DNA from: WHSW01 sp036794585
Lineage (GTDB): Bacteria > Actinomycetota > Thermoleophilia > Solirubrobacterales > 70-9
Direction of reading: 5' to 3'
DNA length: 15,718 nt
Assembly: GCA_036794585.1 (NCBI GenBank)
Contig: DAIRGH010000066.1
Coordinates: 1-15,718 of the forward strand
Part shown: piece by piece, positions 14,721 through 15,718 of the stretch
Position numbering within the stretch: the first letter of the stretch is position 1
Layout of the letters: each line of letters starts with the position of its first letter
The notes under the pieces: model-generated
What the model saw: only the letters and a program-made list of their open reading frames with translations
What the model was told of the DNA's origin: nothing
The model's database searches: none
Program-made: the position numbers and the translations under genes

Positions 14721-15646
14721 TGATGTCCGACTCGAACAGCCAGAGCGGGCGGCTCAGCCTGCGACTCCTGCCACGGCGCGCGGGCAAGACGGTCGCCGCT
14801 GTGGCGATGTCGACTCGGCTTCGAAAGCTGCGGGCACAGTGCGAGGAGGTCGAGCGATTCGTCTTCTGCGCGGCGCCCGGACGCTCGGGAACGGGAACGC
14901 TCGCCACGGTGCTCGCCGCCGGAGATGGGGTCGCCGCCTTCCATCAGCCGTTTCCGCACATGAGGACCCACGTGCTGAAGGCTGCCGCCGCGGGTCGGGA
15001 GCGAAGCGTGCGCACTGCATGGCGCAGGCTGAAGCTGCCGATGGTCCTGAGCGCCGCCCGGGGACACCGTATCTACGCGGAGACGAACCACCAGTTCATC
15101 AAGACCTTCGCCGACCTCGCGTACGACGAGTTCGGCGACCGGCTCAGCGTGATCCACCTGCGGCGCGACCACCTGGCGGTCGCCCGCAGCATGCACGAGC
15201 TCGGAAGCATCCCCGGCACGACGTTCGGAGCCCGCTGGGTCCTCGACCCGCGAGCGCCGACGAACCTGGTGCCCTTTCAGATCGCCGAGGAGCGAGGGCT
15301 CACCCACCCGCTGCACAGGTGCCTCTGGTACTGCCTCGAGACCGACGCCCGCGCGGAGGCCGCTCGAGACCGCTTCGACCGTGCCCGCTGGGTCGAGGTC
15401 TGGGTCGACGAGCTCAATACCGAGGCGGGGCTCGCGCGTCTGTCGGACGCGCTGGACCTCCGACTGCCTGCGGAGCTCATCGCGGCCGGCGCACATCGGC
15501 ATAACCTGAAGCAACGCCGTACCAGAGAGGAGCGACGCCTCCCGGCCGCCGAGGCCGCCGAGCTTCACGAGCAGTTCATCGCCGCCTACGGCGATTGGCT
15601 CCGGGCGCCGGCGCACCGCCGGCCGGTGACCTCAGGCGCGCCCTAG
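14720..15646 (+). CDS. Putative sulfotransferase, P-loop type distinct from the tandem pair
   Basis: A 308-residue protein with a basic N-terminal segment (10-40) and a sulfotransferase-like P-loop fold. FCAAPGRSGTGTLATVL (49-65) matches the 5'-phosphosulfate loop of sulfotransferases, and VIHLRRDHLAVARSMHE (144-160) matches the 3'-phosphate site with R149 and S157 eight residues apart. YAETNHQFIKTF (119-130) and the HLRRD block are typical of uncharacterised bacterial sulfotransferase-family proteins. It lacks the GHVHYG block of the two upstream sulfotransferases, so it is a separate lineage. A nucleotide-binding protein of other function remains possible. It starts one base inside the GT4 stop. 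The last 15 bases overlap the convergent gene on the minus strand. Confidence 0.7.
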   Translation: MMSDSNSQSGRLSLRLLPRRAGKTVAAVAMSTRLRKLRAQCEEVERFVFCAAPGRSGTGTLATVLAAGDGVAAFHQPFPHMRTHVLKAAAAGRERSVRTAWRRLKLPMVLSAARGHRIYAETNHQFIKTFADLAYDEFGDRLSVIHLRRDHLAVARSMHELGSIPGTTFGARWVLDPRAPTNLVPFQIAEERGLTHPLHRCLWYCLETDARAEAARDRFDRARWVEVWVDELNTEAGLARLSDALDLRLPAELIAAGAHRHNLKQRRTREERRLPAAEAAELHEQFIAAYGDWLRAPAHRRPVTSGAP

Positions 15647-15718
15647 CCCCCACGGCCGAGAGCCGTTCACCACCACCCCCAGCACCGGTGCGTCGAAGCG
15701 CTCGAGATCGTCGCGCAG
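15632..15718 (-). CDS. C-terminal end of a CpsD/BY-kinase-like ATPase (partial)
   Basis: The minus strand is open from the right edge to a TGA at 15634-15632, giving 28 codons. The peptide LRDDLERFDAPVLGVVVNG followed by a short SRPWGLGRA tail matches the last strand and helix of Wzz-associated tyrosine kinases and related ParA/MinD-type ATPases, where a hydrophobic LGVVxN motif contacts the nucleotide base. There is no terminal tyrosine cluster as in classical BY-kinases. The catalytic part lies outside the window, so the family call rests on this short tail and on the capsule context. It overlaps the convergent sulfotransferase-like gene by 15 bases. Confidence 0.55.
   Translation of the reverse strand: MRDDLERFDAPVLGVVVNGSRPWGLGRA

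Noticed and set aside
1..15718. tRNA, rRNA, riboswitch or CRISPR content
   Set aside because: No short regularly spaced repeats, no tRNA-like or conserved RNA sequence seen; nearly all bases are accounted for by protein genes.

Overview
The window is a compact surface-polysaccharide (capsule or exopolysaccharide) locus from a high-GC bacterium. GC-rich codon third positions, GTG and TTG starts, GTGA/ATGA stop-start overlaps and actinobacterial-looking sugar enzymes suggest an actinobacterium, possibly Thermoleophilia/Solirubrobacterales-like. That placement is inference; no rRNA or housekeeping marker is present. No tRNA, rRNA, CRISPR array, insertion sequence or transposase was found, and no gap between genes exceeds about 130 bases.

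Layout. (a) 1-1845, minus: a GT-B glycosyltransferase (736-1845), then the N-terminal two thirds of a Wzz-type chain-length protein running off the left edge. (b) 1891-2937, plus: a GT2 glycosyltransferase diverging from (a). (c) 9571 down to 2885, minus: a six-gene sugar-nucleotide operon in the order CDP-glucose 4,6-dehydratase-like SDR, second SDR, small SAM methyltransferase, UDP-xylose-synthase-like SDR, UDP-glucose dehydrogenase, sugar C-methyltransferase. (d) 9616-10317, plus: an RmlA-like sugar-1-phosphate nucleotidyltransferase diverging from (c). (e) 13520 down to 10287, minus: a Wzx-type flippase and two tandem, paralogous PAPS-type sulfotransferases. (f) 13581-15646, plus: a GT4 glycosyltransferase and a third, different sulfotransferase-like P-loop protein. 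(g) 15632-15718, minus: the last 28 codons of what looks like a CpsD/BY-kinase-type ATPase.

How the genes fit together (inference). The nucleotidyltransferase activates a sugar phosphate. The dehydratase and second SDR make a 4-keto-6-deoxy sugar and modify it, and the C-methyltransferase may branch it. Ugd and the UXS-like enzyme would give UDP-glucuronate and UDP-xylose. Three glycosyltransferases build the repeat unit, the flippase exports it, Wzz and the kinase control chain length, and the sulfotransferases would make the polymer sulfated.

The most striking feature is a 558-bp direct repeat with no mismatch (7525-8082 and 8547-9104). It makes the C-terminal 184 residues of the two neighbouring SDR enzymes identical, while their N-terminal NAD-binding halves differ throughout. 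The switch falls immediately before the catalytic YxxxK motif. It is either a recent gene-conversion/domain-duplication event or an assembly artefact, and should be resolved first.
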